From the NCBI RefSeq assembly GCF_029937575.1, contig NZ_JAPYPS010000022.1, positions 1 through 61,507 on the forward strand: 61,507 bases of DNA, in the 5' to 3' direction. A program made the position numbers and the translations under genes. This DNA comes from Nocardioides sp. (lineage in GTDB: Bacteria > Actinomycetota > Actinomycetes > Propionibacteriales > Nocardioidaceae). The notes below the pieces were generated by a model. That model saw nothing but the letters and a program-made list of their open reading frames with translations. It had not been told where the DNA came from and did no database searches. Shown in pieces: positions 23,977-33,421 of this stretch (its first letter is position 1; each line of letters opens with the position of its first letter).

Positions 23977-24381
23977 TCAGCTGCCGGTGGAGATCTTCTC
24001 CACGATGGCGGTGGTCGAGATGGCGGGTGTGCGCGGCAGGTAGACGACCTGGCAGATGTCCTCGAACTCGTCGAACTTGCCGGTCCAGTCGTCTCCCATC
24101 ACGAGCGTACGAGCCCCGTGGGCAACGATGTAGTCGCGCTTGAGCTCCAGGCTCTCCTCCACGAAGACGTCGTCCACGCACCGCAGCGCGCCGACGATCG
24201 CCAGCCGCTCGTCCTGGCTGAAGACCGGCTCCCGGCCCTTCTTGCTGACGTTGAGGGCGTCCGCGGAGACGCCGACGACCAGGCGGTCGCCGAGCGCGGC
24301 GGCGCGCTCGATGACCCGCAGGTGGCCGACGTGGAAGACGTCGAAGGTCCCGAAGGTGATGACGGTGGAGCTGGTGGGCAT
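23977..24381 (-). CDS. tagD: Glycerol-3-phosphate cytidylyltransferase-like nucleotidyltransferase
   Basis: A 134-residue cytidylyltransferase of the TagD type. GTFDVFHVGHL (residues 11-21) carries the HxGH nucleotide-binding motif, and the C-terminal ISTTAIVEKI matches the RTxGISTT-type motif. It transfers CMP from CTP to a phosphorylated polyol (glycerol 3-phosphate, or ribitol phosphate in related enzymes), feeding teichoic-acid or glycan assembly. Length matches TagD. The precise substrate is not fixed by sequence. Confidence 0.85.
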   Translation of the reverse strand: MPTSSTVITFGTFDVFHVGHLRVIERAAALGDRLVVGVSADALNVSKKGREPVFSQDERLAIVGALRCVDDVFVEESLELKRDYIVAHGARTLVMGDDWTGKFDEFEDICQVVYLPRTPAISTTAIVEKISTGS

Positions 24382-24432
24382 GCGGGCGAGTGTCCCACGC
24401 GGGGGCTTCCCAGACGCGCAAGGATGGGGATC

Positions 24433-25722
24433 GTGAGTCCTCCCGTGTCGCAGGCAGCCCCGCCCATCTCCCCGCCCACCTCCCCGCTCGCGTCCGCGGA
24501 CGACGTACGACGACGCGGGCTGCGGCGGATGCGCACGGTCGCGCTGGCGCTGCTCGTCGCGGCCGCCGCCGTCTACCTGGCGACCCTGGACCGCGACGGC
24601 TTCCTCGGCTTCGTGAACGCCGGTGCCGAGGCCTCGATGGTCGGGGCGATCGCGGACTGGTTCGCGGTGACCGCGCTGTTCCGGCACCCCTTGCGCCTGC
24701 CGATCCCGCACACCGCGCTGATCCCGCGCCGCAAGGACGACCTCGGCCGGGGGTTGCAGGAGTTCGTCGGCGAGAACTTCCTGGCCGAGGACGTGGTGCG
24801 CGAGCGGATCACCAGCGCCCGGATCGCTGCTCGCGTCGGGGACTGGCTCGCCGAGGAGGCCAACGCCCGCCGCGTCGTGGTGGAGGTCGCCGAGGTCGCG
24901 GTGGTCGGCCTGGGCAAGGTCCGCGACGACCACGTCGAGGCGCTCGTGCACGAGGCGTTGGTGCCGCGATTCCGCGAGGAGCCGATCTCGCCGCTGCTCG
25001 GTGGGCTGCTCTCCGAGGCGTTGCGCGACGACGTCCACCACGGGCTCGTCGACCTCGCGCTCGAGGAGCTGGCCGACTGGTTGCGCGACAACCCGGACAC
25101 CGTCCAGGAGGTGCTGGGTGAGCGCGCACCCTGGTGGGCTCCCGACCGTATCAACGACCGGGTCACCGCCCGGATCCACACCGAGATCGTGCGGTGGGTC
25201 GACGACATCCGCAGCCAGCCCGGTCACCGCGCGAGGTTGGCGCTCGACTCGCTGCTGCACCAGCTGGCCGAGGACCTCCTCGGCGACGACGACGTCCAGC
25301 AGCGCGCGGAGCGGCTCAAGGAGCGCCTGCTCGACCACCCTGCCGTGCTCTCGTCGGTGATCTCCCTGTGGGACGCCCTGCGCAGAGCGCTGACCGGCTC
25401 GCTCGAGGACCCCGACGGCGCCGTACGTCGGCGGCTGCTGACCGAGGTGCGTGCCCTCGCCGATCGACTCGCGAGCGACGAGGAGCTCCGCTCACGCATC
25501 GACCGACGACTCGCCGACGCAACGGTCTTCGGCGTCGAGCGCTACGGCACCGAGGTGACCGCGGTCATCACCCACACGATCGAGCGCTGGGACGGCCGGG
25601 AGGCCGCCGACCGGATCGAGCTGCACGTCGGGCGCGACCTGCAGTTCATCCGGATCAACGGCACCCTGGTCGGCGGGCTCGTGGGGGTGGTGATCCACGC
25701 CGTGGCGGTGCTGCTGAGCTGA
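24433..25722 (+). CDS. DUF445 family membrane protein (YjiN-like)
   Basis: A 429-residue protein: one N-terminal hydrophobic segment (TVALALLVAAAAVYLATL), the family motif ASMVGAIADWFAVTALFRHPLRLPIPHT, a long helical cytoplasmic or extracytoplasmic region and a hydrophobic C-terminus (GLVGVVIHAVAVLLS). DUF445 proteins have no firmly assigned biochemical function; some are linked to envelope or sporulation processes. The GTG at 24433 is preferred over the ATG at 24424 because AAGGAT sits at proper distance. Confidence 0.88.
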   Translation: MSPPVSQAAPPISPPTSPLASADDVRRRGLRRMRTVALALLVAAAAVYLATLDRDGFLGFVNAGAEASMVGAIADWFAVTALFRHPLRLPIPHTALIPRRKDDLGRGLQEFVGENFLAEDVVRERITSARIAARVGDWLAEEANARRVVVEVAEVAVVGLGKVRDDHVEALVHEALVPRFREEPISPLLGGLLSEALRDDVHHGLVDLALEELADWLRDNPDTVQEVLGERAPWWAPDRINDRVTARIHTEIVRWVDDIRSQPGHRARLALDSLLHQLAEDLLGDDDVQQRAERLKERLLDHPAVLSSVISLWDALRRALTGSLEDPDGAVRRRLLTEVRALADRLASDEELRSRIDRRLADATVFGVERYGTEVTAVITHTIERWDGREAADRIELHVGRDLQFIRINGTLVGGLVGVVIHAVAVLLS

Positions 25723-25751
25723 TCTGCGGCCGGAGGTGATTGACTTCGCCC

Positions 25752-26000
25752 ATGGCTGCAGAACCCGTCAACGTCTCGATCAGCGACTCCACCATCAAGC
25801 TCGGTCAGTTCCTCAAGCTCGCCAACCTGGTCGACTCGGGATCGGACGCCAAGGCGCTCCTGGCCGCCGGCATGGTGCGCGTCAACGGCCAACCCGAGAC
25901 CCGGCGCGGGCGACAGCTCGTCAACGGCGAGGTCGTCTCCGTCGCCGCTCAGGCGGCGCGGGTCTCCGACGGGTCGACGCCCGACGACTTCCCCTGGTAG
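25752..26000 (+). CDS. S4-domain RNA-binding protein
   Basis: An 82-residue protein consisting of one S4 RNA-binding domain: IKLGQFLKLANLVDSGSDAKALLAAGMVRVNG and GRQLVNGEVVSV. Similar short S4 proteins (YaaA/YbcJ/RqcP-like) bind rRNA or the large ribosomal subunit. GGAGGTGA lies 13-15 bp upstream of the ATG at 25752; an in-frame TTG at 25740 overlaps that site too closely. The distance is a little long, so the start is not certain. Confidence 0.85.
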   Translation: MAAEPVNVSISDSTIKLGQFLKLANLVDSGSDAKALLAAGMVRVNGQPETRRGRQLVNGEVVSVAAQAARVSDGSTPDDFPW

Positions 26001-26003
26001 GGG

Positions 26004-26027
26004 TGACGGGCGCCGTGCAGCCCGTCA
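26004..26027. terminator. Hairpin between convergent genes
   Basis: TGACGGGC (26004-26011) pairs with GCCCGTCA (26020-26027). It lies between the S4-domain gene and the convergent FKBP gene, overlapping the FKBP stop. Confidence 0.4.
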
Positions 26028-26393
26028 GCTGACGGCCAGCAGGTCCACCACGAAGATCAGCGTCTCGCCGGCCTTGATCACACCACCGGCACCGCGGTCG
26101 CCGTACCCCAGGTGTGGCGGGATGACGAGCTGGCGACGACCGCCGACCTTCATGCCCTGCACGCCGGTGTCCCAGCCGGAGATGACCTGGCCGATGCCCA
26201 GGCGGAACTGCAGCGGCTCGCCGCGGTTGTAGGAGGCGTCGAACTCCTCGCCGGTCGAGTGGGCGACGCCGACGTAGTGGACCTTGACCGTCTGTCCGGC
26301 GGCGGCCTCGGCGCCGTCGCCCTCGGTGAGGTCGGTGATGACCAGGTCTGCGGGGGGCTCGAAGTCAGGGAAGTCGATCTCAGGCTTGTCCAT
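26025..26393 (-). CDS. FKBP-type peptidyl-prolyl isomerase
   Basis: A 122-residue single FKBP domain: VKVHYVGVAHSTGEEFDASYNRGEPLQFRLG, IGQVISGWDTGVQGMKVGGRRQLVIPPHLGYGDR and LIFVVDLL are canonical, including the Trp of the active-site floor. It catalyses prolyl cis-trans isomerisation, aiding protein folding. No signal peptide, so it is cytoplasmic. It is transcribed in the same direction as the MFS gene upstream. Confidence 0.96.
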   Translation of the reverse strand: MDKPEIDFPDFEPPADLVITDLTEGDGAEAAAGQTVKVHYVGVAHSTGEEFDASYNRGEPLQFRLGIGQVISGWDTGVQGMKVGGRRQLVIPPHLGYGDRGAGGVIKAGETLIFVVDLLAVS

Positions 26394-26419
26394 GACTCTC
26401 ACCCTAGCCACCCTCCGGA

Positions 26420-27943
26420 TCACCTCCGGCAGGCCTGCCTCTCGTGGTCGCACGCACCCAGCAGGGGCGGTGCGCCGACGGCACAGTGCGGCAGCTGGGA
26501 GGCCTCCGCACGGCCCCGGCTGGCCTCGTCGGCATCGGCATCGGCGTCGTCGTCGTCGAGGAGGTCGTTGCGCACCACCAGCCCGGCCAGGACCCCGGCT
26601 CCGACGAGGATCGCCGCCGAGATCCACAAGGCGTGCCGGTAGCCGTCGGCGAAGGCCGGGGAGTCGTAGCTGTCGACCCCGATCCCGGCCAGGAGCGGGA
26701 TCGCGGCCACGGCCAGCAGTCCCCCCGTGCGCGCGACGGCGTTGTTGACGCCCGACGCCATGCCGGCGTGCTCGGGTGGTGCCGCGGCGAGGGCCGCGGC
26801 GGTGAGCGGCGCGACCATGATGGCGAGTCCGAGGCCGAAGACCGCCACCCCGGGCAGGACGTCGACGACGTACGACGCCCCCGCGCCGACACGCGCCAGC
26901 AGCAGGACCCCCAGGGCCGCCACGAGAGGGCCGGCGCTCATCTGCAGGCGCGGACCGATCCGTGCCGCGAGCGCGCCCGAGCGCGAGGACAGCAGCAGCA
27001 TGATGACGGTGACGGGGAGCAGCGAGGACCCCGAGGCGATGGGGCCGAAGCCGGCCACGACCTGCAGGTGCACGACCAGCAGGAAGAACAACGCGCCGAA
27101 GCCGCCGTACACGAAGAAGGTCACCGCGTTCGTGGCGCTGAACTGACCGGCCGCGAACACGTCCAGCGGCAGGACCGGGTAGTCCGCACGCCGCTCACGC
27201 CACCAGAAGAGCAGCGCCCCGACGAGCCCGACGGCGAGGGCCGGGAGGACGTGGGCCGCGCCGGCCCCGGACTCGATCAGCGCGAAGGTGAGACCCGCGA
27301 GGGCGAGGGCACCCAGGACGCCACCGCCCCAGTCTGCGTGGGTTCCTTCGGCGCCCGGGTCGCGAGACTCGGGCACGTGACGCAGCGCGACGACCACGAC
27401 CACCGCTGCGAGCGGCAGGTTGATCAGGAAGACCCAGCGCCACGAGGCGACGTCGACCAGCCACCCACCGAGCACAGGGCCCACCGCCGTGGCGACCCCA
27501 CCGAGACCCGACCACGCCCCGATCGCCCGGGCGCGGTCTCGCGATCGGAAGCTCGACTGGAGGATCGACAGGCTGCCCGGCGTCAGCAGCGCCGCGCCCA
27601 CGCCCTGGAGCGCACGCGCGCCGATCAGCATCTCGGCGTTGATCGCCAGGCCGCACAGGCCCGAGGCACCGGCGAACCACACCACGCCGACGAGGAAGAC
27701 CCGCCGGCGACCGAACCGATCACCGAGGGTGCCGCCGAGCAGGATGAAGGAGGCCAGGGTCAGGGCGTAGGCCGAGACCGTCCACTGCAGGGCGGTGAAG
27801 TCGGCGTCGAGGTCTGCGCCGATGGCCGGCAGGGCGACGTTGACGACCGTGGCGTCGATCCCGGCCAGGGCGGAGCCGAGGATGGTGGCGAGCAGCGTCC
27901 AGCGCCCGGCCGCGCTCGTGTAGGTCAGCGGCGCCGACGTCAT
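26420..27943 (-). CDS. MFS transporter, DHA2 (14-TM EmrB/QacA) family
   Basis: A 507-residue multidrug-type efflux protein, about 14 membrane helices. LDADFTALQWTVSAYALTLASFILLGGTLGDRFGRRRVF is the DHA2 motif A region and LQGVGAALLTPGSLSIL its motif C. Drug:proton antiport is the family role; the substrate here is unknown. The C-terminal tail is acidic (DDDDADADADE) and cysteine-containing. The ATG overlaps the stop of the sulfotransferase-like gene by 4 bp (ATGA), so they are coupled. Confidence 0.9.
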   Translation of the reverse strand: MTSAPLTYTSAAGRWTLLATILGSALAGIDATVVNVALPAIGADLDADFTALQWTVSAYALTLASFILLGGTLGDRFGRRRVFLVGVVWFAGASGLCGLAINAEMLIGARALQGVGAALLTPGSLSILQSSFRSRDRARAIGAWSGLGGVATAVGPVLGGWLVDVASWRWVFLINLPLAAVVVVVALRHVPESRDPGAEGTHADWGGGVLGALALAGLTFALIESGAGAAHVLPALAVGLVGALLFWWRERRADYPVLPLDVFAAGQFSATNAVTFFVYGGFGALFFLLVVHLQVVAGFGPIASGSSLLPVTVIMLLLSSRSGALAARIGPRLQMSAGPLVAALGVLLLARVGAGASYVVDVLPGVAVFGLGLAIMVAPLTAAALAAAPPEHAGMASGVNNAVARTGGLLAVAAIPLLAGIGVDSYDSPAFADGYRHALWISAAILVGAGVLAGLVVRNDLLDDDDADADADEASRGRAEASQLPHCAVGAPPLLGACDHERQACRR

Positions 27944-28587
27944 TCGCCGGGCTGGGTGAAGTCCGTGATCAGGTCGACCCGCGCGACGCGCGCGAGGGCG
28001 GCCGCCGACTCCTCCGCCGTGACCCCGTGCGCGGCCAGCAGCGGCTCGAGGTCGGCGTACAGGTCGCGCTCGCCGTTGGCGAAGCCCGGGAAGTTGAGGA
28101 AGTACGTCGGCACGTCGTGCCGCACGAGGGCGTGCAGGAGCTTGTAGAACTGCACGGCAAGGCGCTCCTCCTGCTTCTTGGGCCGCTTCTGGGCCTGGAA
28201 GGTCAGCCCGCCACGGGCGGACGCGGGATCCTTGCCCGCCGCCACGGCTGCGGCCGAGACCCGGCGGCGGCTCTCGGCGGCGGCGAACAGGTCGCGCATC
28301 GGCACGACGCAGGCGGCGACCTGGACCTCGCCGGCGTCCAACGCCGTTCCGAGGCTCCCGGTGTAGAACGGCGACTTGGCGACGTAGGGGAGAGGATCGC
28401 GGGTCAACGGCGTCTCGAGGCCGGCGTGCGAGACGTCGTCGATCCGTCGCTCGATCTGCTCGGGAGTGAAGCCGGTGTCGAAGCCGAGAGCGGTGAAGTA
28501 CTGCACGAGGAGCGTCGTGCCGGAGCGGCCGGTCCCGGTGATCAGGATGTGCCCGTCGCCGGGCCCGCTGCGTGAGGTGAGTGCCAC
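27940..28587 (-). CDS. Sulfotransferase-like P-loop protein
   Basis: A 215-residue protein. ILITGTGRSGTTLLVQYF contains a PAPS/phosphate-binding P-loop as in sulfotransferases, and VPMRDLFAAAESRRR resembles the 3'-phosphate-binding helix. It is short for the family (usually 250-300). It may transfer sulfate or only bind a nucleotide. GTG start. It overlaps the next MFS gene by 4 bp, suggesting that its product and an efflux pump act together (inference). Confidence 0.72.
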   Translation of the reverse strand: MALTSRSGPGDGHILITGTGRSGTTLLVQYFTALGFDTGFTPEQIERRIDDVSHAGLETPLTRDPLPYVAKSPFYTGSLGTALDAGEVQVAACVVPMRDLFAAAESRRRVSAAAVAAGKDPASARGGLTFQAQKRPKKQEERLAVQFYKLLHALVRHDVPTYFLNFPGFANGERDLYADLEPLLAAHGVTAEESAAALARVARVDLITDFTQPGE

Positions 28588-28621
28588 GCGCCCACCCTAG
28601 GTGCCCTGGTGCTCCGTGGCC

Positions 28622-29053
28622 TCAGGCCTGGTTGATGTAGCCGTCCAGCTGGTCGCGCTCGAACTCCAACTGGCCGATCTTGTGCTTGACGACGTCGCCG
28701 ATCGACACGATCCCGATGACCTGGCCGCCCTCGACGACGGGGATGTGGCGGAAGCGTCGCTGGGTCATCGTGGCCATGACCTCGTCGAGGTCGTCCTCGG
28801 ACGAGCAGGTCTGCACGGACGTGGTCATGATCGCCGAGACCGTGTTGTTGATGACGGTCCCGTCGTGGTGGAGGTGGCGCACCACGTCGCGCTCGCTGAC
28901 GATGCCGTCGAGGGCGACCCCGTCGGTGGAGACGACCAGGGCGCCGATGTTGTGCTGGGCGAGGGTGGCGACGAGCTCGCGCACGTCCGCGTCCGGCGTG
29001 ATCGTCACGACGTCCTGGTTGTCCTTGGCCTTGAGGATCTCGCCCATGCGCAT
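28622..29053 (-). CDS. CBS-domain protein
   Basis: A 143-residue protein with two CBS domains: VVTITPDADVRELVATLAQHNIGALVVSTDGVALDGIVSERDVV and AIMTTSVQTCSSEDDLDEVMATMTQRRFRHIPVV...GIVSIGDVV. CBS pairs bind adenine nucleotides as energy sensors. The C-terminal tail KHKIGQLEFERDQLDGYINQA resembles hypoxia-response protein 1 relatives in actinobacteria. A second ATG six bases downstream is possible. Partner protein unknown. Confidence 0.9.
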   Translation of the reverse strand: MRMGEILKAKDNQDVVTITPDADVRELVATLAQHNIGALVVSTDGVALDGIVSERDVVRHLHHDGTVINNTVSAIMTTSVQTCSSEDDLDEVMATMTQRRFRHIPVVEGGQVIGIVSIGDVVKHKIGQLEFERDQLDGYINQA

Positions 29054-29121
29054 GACAGGACGCTACTCGGCCCGACGCCGCGTGACCAGCATCCTCGCCG
29101 GGAGTGAGAGCGACGGGGGCG

Positions 29122-30012
29122 TCAGTCCTCGCGGCGTCGTGACCGCAGGTCGCTCACGGTGCCGGGTCCGGACGGGGGCCAGTCGGGGTCGCCCCCGTCG
29201 TTGCCGCCCGGCAACGTGGCCAGGAAGGACAGGGCGGCCTCGTGCAGGTGGCCGTTGGACGCGAGCGCGTTGCCGCCCCAGGGGCCGTCGTTGCCCTCGA
29301 GGGAGGTGAAGCGGCCGCCGGCCTCGCGCACGATGACGTCGAGGGCTGCCATGTCGTAGACCTCGAGCTCGGGCTCGGCGGCCAGGTCGACGGCCCCCTC
29401 GGCGAGGAGCATGTAGGACCAGAAGTCGCCGTACGCGCGATTGCGCCAGCACCGACGCAGCAGCGCGTTGAACTCCTCGCGCAGCCCGCGCTCCTCCCAG
29501 CCACCGAGGGAGGAGTAGGACAGGGAGGCGTCCTCGAGGCGTCGTACGTCGGAGACCTGCATCTGCGTGGCCTTCAGCAGCGAGCGCCCCGTCCAGGCGC
29601 CGTTGCCGACCGAGGCCCACCAGCGGCGTTGGAGCTGGGGCGCCGAGACGACGCCGAGGACGACCTCGTCGTCGACGGCCAGGGAGATGAGCGTGGCCCA
29701 GACGGGGACGCCGCGGACGAAGTTCTTCGTGCCGTCGATCGGGTCGACGATCCAGCGGCGCGCCGAGTTGCCGCTGCTGCCCTGCTCCTCGCCGGTGATC
29801 GCGTCGCGCGAGCGGACGCGCGAGAGCGTGCGACGGATGCCCTCCTCGACGGCCTCGTCGGCGTCGGTGACCGGCGTGAGGTCGGGCTTGCTCATCACGT
29901 GCAGGTCGAGCGCCTTGAAGCGCGTGGTCGTCAGCGAGTCGGCGTCGTCGGCGAGGACGTGCGCCAGGCGCAGGTCGTCGGTGTAGTCGGTCTGTGGTGC
30001 CACGGCGCTCAC
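29122..30012 (-). CDS. hisN: Inositol-monophosphatase-family phosphatase (probable histidinol-phosphatase HisN)
   Basis: A 296-residue Mg-dependent phosphatase. VTDADEAVEEGIR, GEEQG, WIVDPIDGTKNFVRGVPVW (metal ligands) and the C-terminal EVYDMAALDVIVREAGGRF are the canonical IMPase motifs. Actinobacterial members with WIVDPIDGTKN plus YDFW are often histidinol-phosphate phosphatases in histidine synthesis; an inositol role cannot be excluded. Starts are GTG at 30012 or 30003; no strong binding site distinguishes them. Divergent from the DUF2231 gene. Confidence 0.85.
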   Translation of the reverse strand: MSAVAPQTDYTDDLRLAHVLADDADSLTTTRFKALDLHVMSKPDLTPVTDADEAVEEGIRRTLSRVRSRDAITGEEQGSSGNSARRWIVDPIDGTKNFVRGVPVWATLISLAVDDEVVLGVVSAPQLQRRWWASVGNGAWTGRSLLKATQMQVSDVRRLEDASLSYSSLGGWEERGLREEFNALLRRCWRNRAYGDFWSYMLLAEGAVDLAAEPELEVYDMAALDVIVREAGGRFTSLEGNDGPWGGNALASNGHLHEAALSFLATLPGGNDGGDPDWPPSGPGTVSDLRSRRRED

Positions 30013-30046
30013 ACTATGGGGTGGGGCCCTGGTTGAATCATCAGCC

Positions 30047-30499
30047 ATGGAGATCAATGGGGTGCCGCTTCACCCGCTCGTCGTGCACGCTGCGGTCGTG
30101 TTCGCTCCGATCGCGGCCCTGCTGGCGATCGCGTACGTCGTGAGCCCGGCGTGGCAGGAGCGGCTGCGCACGCCGCTCGTGGTGATGGCGATGGTGTCGC
30201 TGGTCTCGATCCTGGCGGCCTACTTCAGCGGGGACAGCTTCCGCGGCGCCAACGCCTTCTTCGCCGACAACCCCCAGATCGACGAGCACGAGGAACGGGC
30301 CGGCCTGCTCCTGTGGGTGACGGTCGCCTTCGGCGTCGTCGCGTTGGTCTCGGCGTTCTTCCAGCGCCGCAGCCCCGGAGTCCGCGGGGGCCTGCACGTG
30401 CTCCTCGCGGCCTCGGCCGTCGCGATGCTGGTGATGGTCGTGCTGACCGGCGATGCGGGTGCCCGGGCCGTCTACCCGCCCGACTCGTTCAACGGTTGA
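30047..30499 (+). CDS. DUF2231 membrane protein
   Basis: A 150-residue protein with four hydrophobic segments. The opening NGVPLHPLVVHAAVVFAPIAALLAIAYV is the DUF2231 signature, in which the conserved HPLxVH may bind a metal or haem. No function is established. It is the only plus-strand gene here and starts 35 bp from the divergent phosphatase gene. Confidence 0.85.
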   Translation: MEINGVPLHPLVVHAAVVFAPIAALLAIAYVVSPAWQERLRTPLVVMAMVSLVSILAAYFSGDSFRGANAFFADNPQIDEHEERAGLLLWVTVAFGVVALVSAFFQRRSPGVRGGLHVLLAASAVAMLVMVVLTGDAGARAVYPPDSFNG

Positions 30500-30532
30500 C
30501 GCGCGGGGGATCAGCCGGGGATCGGGCGGGGA

Positions 30533-31534
30533 TCAGTAGTCGCTGACGCTCCGGGCGGCCAGCAGCCGCCGGAACGACGCCACCCGCTCGGGGTCGGCCT
30601 GGCCCTCGGCGAGAGCGACGTCGAGCCCGCACTCGGGCTCCTCGTCGCCGTGGGTGCAGCCCCGCGGGCAGTCCTCGGTCATCTCGTCGAGGTCGGGGAA
30701 GGCCCCGATCAGGTCCTCCGGCCGCACGTGGGCCAGGCCGAACGACCGGATGCCCGGGGTGTCGATGATCCACCCGGCTTCCTGGCCCTCCCCGCGAGGC
30801 AGGGCGAGCATGAAGGCCGACGTGGAGGTGTGCCTTCCACGACCGGTCACGGAGTTGACCACGCCGACCTCCCGGTCGGCGTCGGGCACGAGGGCGTTGA
30901 CGAGCGTGGACTTGCCGACGCCGCTGGACCCGACGAGGACCGACGTCCGGCCGGCGAGAGCCGTGCGGACCTCCGCCAGGTCCCCGCCGCGCCGGGTGAC
31001 GACCCACGGGACGCCCAGGGACCGGTACGTCGAGAGCAGGGTCTCGGGATCGGCGAGGTCGGACTTCGTCAGGCACAGCAGGGGGGCCATGCCGGCGTCG
31101 TAGGCGGCGACCAGCGCGCGGTCGAGCAGGCGCGGCTGGGGGTCGGGGTCGGCGAGCGCGGTCACCACGACCAGCTGCTCGGCGTTGGAGACGATGACCC
31201 GCTCGACCGGATCGTCGTCGTCGGCGGTACGGCGCAGGGTCGTGGTCCGCGGGAGGACCTCCACGATCCGCGCGAGTGCCCCCTCGTCGCCCGAGGTGTC
31301 GCCGACGACGCGCACCCGGTCGCCCACGACGACGCCCTTGCGTCCCAACGGACGGGCCTTGACGGCCAGCACGACGACGTCGTCGACGAGAAGTGTGAAG
31401 CGGCCGCGGTCGACCGTGACGACTCGGCCCTGCACGGCGTCGTCGTACGACGGCCGCTCCTTGGTGCGCGGGCGGGTGCGGCGCCGGGGTCGGTCGTAGT
31501 GCTCGATGTCGTGCGTGGAGTAGCGACCCGTCAC
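30533..31534 (-). CDS. rsgA: Small-ribosomal-subunit biogenesis GTPase RsgA
   Basis: A 333-residue circularly permuted GTPase. An N-terminal OB fold, then G motifs in permuted order: TKSD (G4), GSSGVGKSTLVN (G1, P-loop) and DTPGIRSFGL (G3), followed by a zinc finger CPRGCTHGDEEPEC. RsgA assists maturation of the 30S subunit decoding centre. GTG start. It is transcribed next to aroA, the same order as in mycobacteria (aroA Rv3227, rsgA Rv3228). Confidence 0.97.
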   Translation of the reverse strand: MTGRYSTHDIEHYDRPRRRTRPRTKERPSYDDAVQGRVVTVDRGRFTLLVDDVVVLAVKARPLGRKGVVVGDRVRVVGDTSGDEGALARIVEVLPRTTTLRRTADDDDPVERVIVSNAEQLVVVTALADPDPQPRLLDRALVAAYDAGMAPLLCLTKSDLADPETLLSTYRSLGVPWVVTRRGGDLAEVRTALAGRTSVLVGSSGVGKSTLVNALVPDADREVGVVNSVTGRGRHTSTSAFMLALPRGEGQEAGWIIDTPGIRSFGLAHVRPEDLIGAFPDLDEMTEDCPRGCTHGDEEPECGLDVALAEGQADPERVASFRRLLAARSVSDY

Positions 31535-31541
31535 GCCGACC

Positions 31542-32825
31542 TCACGGCAGGAGTCCCGACCAGAACCCGGCGAAGTCGGGGAACGTCTTCGCGGTGGTCG
31601 CCACGTCCTCGACCAGGACCCCGTCGACGACGGCGCCGACGATGACGCCGGCGTGCGCCATCCGGTGGTCGGCGTAGGTGCGCCACACGCCGCCGTGCAG
31701 GGGTGCGGGGGTGATCGAGAGTCCGTCGGGGCGCTCGACGACCTCGGCGCCCAGGGCCCCCAGCTCCCTCGCCAGCGCGGCGAGACGATCGGTCTCGTGG
31801 CCTCGGATGTGGGCGATGCCGCGCAGGTGCGACGGGGTGGTGGCGAGGGCGCACAGCGCGGCGACGGCCGGGGTCAGCTCGCCGACGTCGTGGAGGTCCA
31901 GGTCGACGCCCTGCAGTCGCTCGGGACCGGTGACCTGGAGGCCCGCGTCGGTGTGCTGCACGGTGCAGCCCATCAGGGTCAGGATCTCGCGCAGCTCGTC
32001 GCCCGGCTGCTGGGTGGTGTGCGGCCAGTGCCGCACGGTGACCGTGCCGCCGGTGGCCGCGGCCAGGGCGAGGAAGGGGGCGGCGTTGGAGAGGTCGGGC
32101 TCGATCAGCCGGTCCAGGGCTCGGACCGGCCCGGGGGAGACCCGCCACCGGTCGGCCTCGCTGTCGTCGACCATGACGCCGTGCTCGCGCAGCATCGCCA
32201 CCGTCATCTCGATGTGGGGCAGCGACGGGACCGGCTTGCCGTCGTGCAGGACGTCGACGCCGTGCTCGTAGCGGGCGCCGGCCAGCAGCAGCGCGGAGAT
32301 GAACTGCGACGACGCCGAGGCGTCGATCACGACCGTGCCGCCGGGGACCGCTCCACCGCCGCGGATGGCGAACGGGAGGGACCCGGTGCCGCCGTCGTCC
32401 ACGGCCACGCCCAGGGCGCTCAGGGCACCGAGCACCTCGCCTACAGGGCGGGTCCGCATGTGCTCGTCACCGTCGAAGGTCGTCGTCCCGGTGGAGAGTC
32501 CGGCGATCGGCGGGACGAACCGCATCACGGTGCCGGCGAGCCCACAGTCGACGATCCCGTCCCCCACGAAGGTCGCCGGGCTCACGCGCCAGTCGTCCGT
32601 CTCGGTGTCGACCACCGCGCCCAGAGCGCGCAGGGCCTCTGCCATCAGCAGGGTGTCGCGCGAGCGCAGCGCCTGACCCACCACCGAAGGGCCGCCGGCC
32701 AGTGCCGCCAGGATCAGCGCACGGTTGGTCAGCGACTTGCTGCCCGGCAACGAGACGAGCAGGTCCACCGGCGCGAGGGCGCGCGGAGCGGGCCAGGGGT
32801 CCTGGACGGCAACAGAGGCGGGCAC
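31542..32825 (-). CDS. aroA: 3-phosphoshikimate 1-carboxyvinyltransferase (EPSP synthase)
   Basis: A 427-residue shikimate-pathway enzyme joining shikimate 3-phosphate and phosphoenolpyruvate. [51 protein letters not shown] and YADHRMAHA carry the substrate-binding residues. Length matches class I enzymes. The GTG start at 32825 lies after an in-frame reading that continues upstream but has no homology. It sits head-to-tail with rsgA, separated by 7 bp. Confidence 0.97.
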   Translation of the reverse strand: MPASVAVQDPWPAPRALAPVDLLVSLPGSKSLTNRALILAALAGGPSVVGQALRSRDTLLMAEALRALGAVVDTETDDWRVSPATFVGDGIVDCGLAGTVMRFVPPIAGLSTGTTTFDGDEHMRTRPVGEVLGALSALGVAVDDGGTGSLPFAIRGGGAVPGGTVVIDASASSQFISALLLAGARYEHGVDVLHDGKPVPSLPHIEMTVAMLREHGVMVDDSEADRWRVSPGPVRALDRLIEPDLSNAAPFLALAAATGGTVTVRHWPHTTQQPGDELREILTLMGCTVQHTDAGLQVTGPERLQGVDLDLHDVGELTPAVAALCALATTPSHLRGIAHIRGHETDRLAALARELGALGAEVVERPDGLSITPAPLHGGVWRTYADHRMAHAGVIVGAVVDGVLVEDVATTAKTFPDFAGFWSGLLP

Positions 32826-32860
32826 CGCCGCAGGGTATCGGTTGGGCCGAACGGCCCCGG

Positions 32861-33352
32861 TCAGGTGAGCTTGTCGGTGGCCCGCTTGGTCTCGCGCCGG
32901 GCATCCTTCGCAGCCCGCTTGGCGCGCCAGGCGACGCCGGGCTTGCCGTCGGTGTCGCCGGCGGCGATCATCGCGCCGCCCAGCATCGAGAGATTCTTGA
33001 AGAAGTGCATCTGCATCGTCTTCTTCACCACGGGGTCGCTCTCGGACCAGAACGGGTGCCCCAGGACCGTGGTCGGCACCATGGACCCGGCCAGCAGCAG
33101 GGCGCCGGTGCGCGGTGCCTTGCCCGTGACGAGCGAGAGACTGCCGAGGAGCTGCACTCCGGCGTTGAGCTTGACCAGGGTCTCGGTGTCGTCGCTGAGA
33201 GGGATCCCGGCCTTCTTGACCAACGGGACCAGCTTCTCCGAGGCGGGTGCGGCCTTCGGGGCGAACGCCTCGGCGTTGCGCAGGACGTTCTGCGCGCCGT
33301 ACACGAAACCGGCGGCGAGCAGAGGACGGGCGATGCGGCGGCTCAAAGACAT
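32861..33352 (-). CDS. DoxX family membrane protein
   Basis: A 163-residue protein. The pattern [59 protein letters not shown] and [19 protein letters not shown] is the DoxX core with four membrane helices. A long, lysine/arginine-rich C-terminal tail follows. DoxX proteins have been tied to thiol redox control in mycobacteria. It is upstream of aroA on the same strand. Confidence 0.88.
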   Translation of the reverse strand: MSLSRRIARPLLAAGFVYGAQNVLRNAEAFAPKAAPASEKLVPLVKKAGIPLSDDTETLVKLNAGVQLLGSLSLVTGKAPRTGALLLAGSMVPTTVLGHPFWSESDPVVKKTMQMHFFKNLSMLGGAMIAAGDTDGKPGVAWRAKRAAKDARRETKRATDKLT

Positions 33353-33421
33353 GCTTCATTTCTACAGGACCTGCCCCGATGCGGACTCACCCCGCCGTAC
33401 GAAGCGACTAGCCTCGACCCC

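Noticed and set aside
32826..33359. Upstream extension of the aroA frame to 33359
   Set aside because: The extension is antisense-like text without homology that overlaps the DoxX gene in another frame; EPSP synthases begin near the GTG at 32825.
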